Both the position numbers and the translations under genes were made by a program. The notes under the pieces are model-generated. The model worked only from the letters and a program-made list of their open reading frames with translations. It was not told where the DNA came from and made no database searches. From NCBI RefSeq assembly GCF_029227915.1, contig NC_079881.1, positions 28,373,501-28,437,500 on the forward strand: DNA of 64,000 nt. Direction: 5' to 3'. The stretch comes from Hydractinia symbiolongicarpus. Taxonomy: Eukaryota > Cnidaria > Hydrozoa > Anthoathecata > Hydractiniidae. Position 1 is the first letter of the stretch. Every line of letters starts with the position of its first letter. Below are positions 62,271 to 64,000 of this stretch, piece after piece.

Positions 62271-64000
62271 GAATAAAAGAAGTTTAATCGCCGGCAAACG
62301 AAAACCTGCGATTTCCCGTAAATCCCGGACTCGGCCCGTATAGTCAAAAGTATACAAAGAAAGTACCCAGGGAGTAAACTCATTTCCCGAACGATTTTTT
62401 AAATTATTTTTTCACCACTAAAACGCATGAGACTTGTAGTTTTTAATAATGTTTTCATTTTTGATGAGACGCTTAATGAAAGAGGTTTAATCGCCGGCAA
62501 ACGAAAACCCGCGGTGTCCGGTAAATCCCGGACTCGGCCCGTATAGTCAAAAGTATACAAAGAAAGTACCCGGGGAGTAAACTCATTTCCTGAACGATTT
62601 TTTAAATTATTTTTTCACCACTAAAACCCATGAGACCTGTAGTTTTCAGAAATGTTTTCATTTTTGATTAGACGCTTAATGAAAGTGGTTTAATCGCGGG
62701 CAAACAAAAACCCGCGATTTCCCGTAAATCCCGGGCTTGGCCCGTATAGTCGAGTGTATACAAAGAAAGTACCCAGGGAGTAAAGTCATTTCCCGTAGGA
62801 TTTTTTAAATTTTTTTTTCACCACTAAAACGCATGAGACTTGTAGTTTTTAAAAATGTTTTCATTTTTGATGAGACGCTTAATGAAAGAGGTTTAATCGC
62901 CGGCAAACGAAAACCCGCGATTTCCCGTAAATCCCGGGCTTGGCCCGTATAGTCGAATGTAAAAAAAGAAAGTACCCTGTGAGTAAACTCATTTCCAGAA
63001 CGATTTTTTAAATTATTTTTTCACCACTAAAACGCATAAGACTTGCAGTTTTCAAAAATGTTTTCATTTTGGATGAGACGCTGAATAAAAGAAGTTTAAT
63101 CGCCGGCAAATGAAAACCCGCGTTTTCCCGAAAATCCCGGGCTTGGCCCATTTAGTCAAAATTTTACAAAGAAAGTACCCAGGGAGTAAACTCATTTCCC
63201 GAACGGCTTTTTAAATTATTTTTTCACCACTAAAACGCATGAGACTTGTAGTTTTCAAACTTGTTTTCATTTTTGATGAGACGCTGAATAAAAGAAGTTT
63301 AATCGCCGGCAAACGAAAACCCGCGATTTCCCGTAAATCCCGGGCTTGGCCCGTATAGTTGAATGTATATAAAGAAAGTACCCAAGGAGTAAACTGATTT
63401 CCCGAACGATTTTTCAAATTATTTCTGCACCACTAGAACGAATGAGGCTTTTAGTTTTCAAAAATGTTTTCATTTTTAATGAGACGCTTAATGAAAGAGG
63501 TTTAATCGCCGGCAAACGAAAACCCGCGATTTCCCGTAAATCCCGGGCTTGGCCCGTATAGTCAAAAGTATACAAAGAAAGTACCCAGGGAGTAAACTCA
63601 TTTCCCGAACGATTTTTTATACTATTTTTTCACCACTAAAACGCATGAGACTTGTTGTTTTCAAAAATGATTTCATTTTTGATGGGACCCTGAATAAAAG
63701 AAGTTTAATCGCTGGCAAACGAGAACCCGCGATTTCCCGTAAATCCCGGACTCGGCCCGTATAGTCAAAAGTATACAAAGAAAGTACCCAGGGAGTGAAC
63801 TCATTTCCCGAACGATTTTTTATATTATTTTTTCACCACTAAAACGCATAAGACTTGTTGTTTTCAAAAATGATTTCATTTTTGATGGGACGCAGAATAA
63901 AAGAAGTTTAATCGCCGGCAAACGAAAACCCGCGATTTCCCGTAAATCCCGGGCTTGGCCCGTATAGTCAAAAGTATACAAAGAAAGTACCCAGGGAGTA

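Larger units (their letters stand above)
1..64000. repeat. 203-bp tandem satellite array filling the window
   Basis: The landmark CACCACTA recurs about every 203 bp (for example at 10, 213, 416, and at 3664 and 3867) from end to end, always in the same orientation. Only the two 281-bp LINE insertions interrupt it. About 312 monomers are present. An eyeballed consensus has 41 C, 38 G and 13 CpG in 203 bases. Within a monomer the order is: CACCACTAAAACGCATGAG, a T-rich middle ending GATGAGACGC, a GC-rich block with GCCGGC, CCCGCG and CCCGGG, then GTATAC or TATAAAAAG, GAAAGTACCC, and an A/T tract of about 20 bp. Monomers differ by scattered substitutions and 1-2 bp indels that define recurring types. 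Such arrays commonly occupy centromeric or pericentromeric heterochromatin, but location cannot be read from this sequence. No unrelated stretch over 300 bp exists in the window. Confidence 0.99.
54629..64000. repeat. Higher-order repeat, period 3,942 bp, carrying a LINE insertion; two full copies and one partial
   Basis: The rare GGTGTCCGG occurs at 54629, 58571 and 62513, each 3,942 bp apart. Other landmarks agree (55327, 59269, 63211; 55665, 59607, 63549; 56815 and 60757). The unit is about 18 monomers plus a net 286 bp of LINE and duplicated target site. Immediately left of 54629 the sequence differs from the equivalent place near 58530 (GGGACGCTG versus GAGACGCTT), so the left breakpoint lies near 54600-54629. 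Copies differ by few bases: for example copy 1 has an extra T near 56350 while copy 2 has an extra base near 60210 (CCCCTGACTCGG), leaving the period unchanged. Confidence 0.92.

Noticed and set aside
131-63764. Dozens of similar 60-139 codon open frames on both strands (for example 131-346 plus, 1621-1815 minus, 30753-31151 minus), which could be taken for a tandem gene family.
   Set aside because: They are the same 203-bp repeat read in open frames. They overlap on opposite strands, end at monomer-fixed stops, change frame at every monomer, and lack any recognisable domain. Their similarity follows from the DNA repeat.
1-64000. CRISPR-like or other prokaryotic repeat array.
   Set aside because: The 203-bp units are contiguous and similar along their whole length, with no unique spacers and no cas-type genes. 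The LINE with poly(A) tail shows the DNA is eukaryotic.
54629-64000. The 3,942-bp repeats as an assembly artefact.
   Set aside because: Copies differ by private substitutions and indels (three in the LINE, an extra T near 56350, an extra base near 60210, CTTGCGG near 58566), which argues for real copies. Reads would still be needed to be certain.
1-64000. tRNA, rRNA, replication origin or attachment sites.
   Set aside because: No cloverleaf-like, rRNA-like or integrase-type sequence was recognised. The short palindromes (CCCGGG, GCCGGC, GTATAC) recur with the monomer and have no independent support as functional sites.

Overview
This 64 kb window is almost entirely one tandem satellite DNA array from a eukaryotic, probably animal, genome. 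The unit is 203 bp. A consensus read by eye has 79 G+C in 203 bases (about 39%). Roughly 312 monomers lie head to tail in one orientation from the first base to the last. I found no host protein-coding gene, tRNA, rRNA, CRISPR array or prokaryotic feature. The many 60-139 codon open frames on both strands are by-products of the repeat: 203 leaves a remainder of 2 when divided by 3, so a frame that is open in one monomer closes in the next unless a +1 indel intervenes.

The only non-satellite DNA is one 281-bp insertion present twice (58043-58323 and 61985-62265). It is the 3' end of a 5'-truncated non-LTR retrotransposon (LINE). It carries the last 41 codons of a reverse-transcriptase ORF, a 3' UTR with a TTTA microsatellite, an AATAAA signal, an A-rich tail and a 5-bp target-site duplication (ACGCT). 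The two copies are not separate insertions. They sit at the same site of a 3,942-bp higher-order repeat (HOR) that was tandemly duplicated after the insertion. The animal assignment rests on this LINE tail.

Layout: (i) 1 to about 22.6 kb, a left domain of 3- to 15-mer HORs with its own diagnostic monomer types; (ii) about 21.9-26 kb, a transition zone with an irregular 25-bp duplication junction at its left edge and a ~101-bp deletion junction at its right edge; (iii) about 25.8-54.6 kb, a right domain with different diagnostic types and HORs of 1,015, 1,625, 1,828, 2,030, 2,640 and 5,279 bp; (iv) 54.6 kb to the end, the 3,942-bp HOR containing the LINE, in two full copies and one partial copy. 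At least eight recurring monomer types appear in a preferred order throughout. This pattern indicates repeated unequal exchange or amplification of multi-monomer blocks. A centromeric or pericentromeric location is plausible from architecture alone but is not shown by the sequence.
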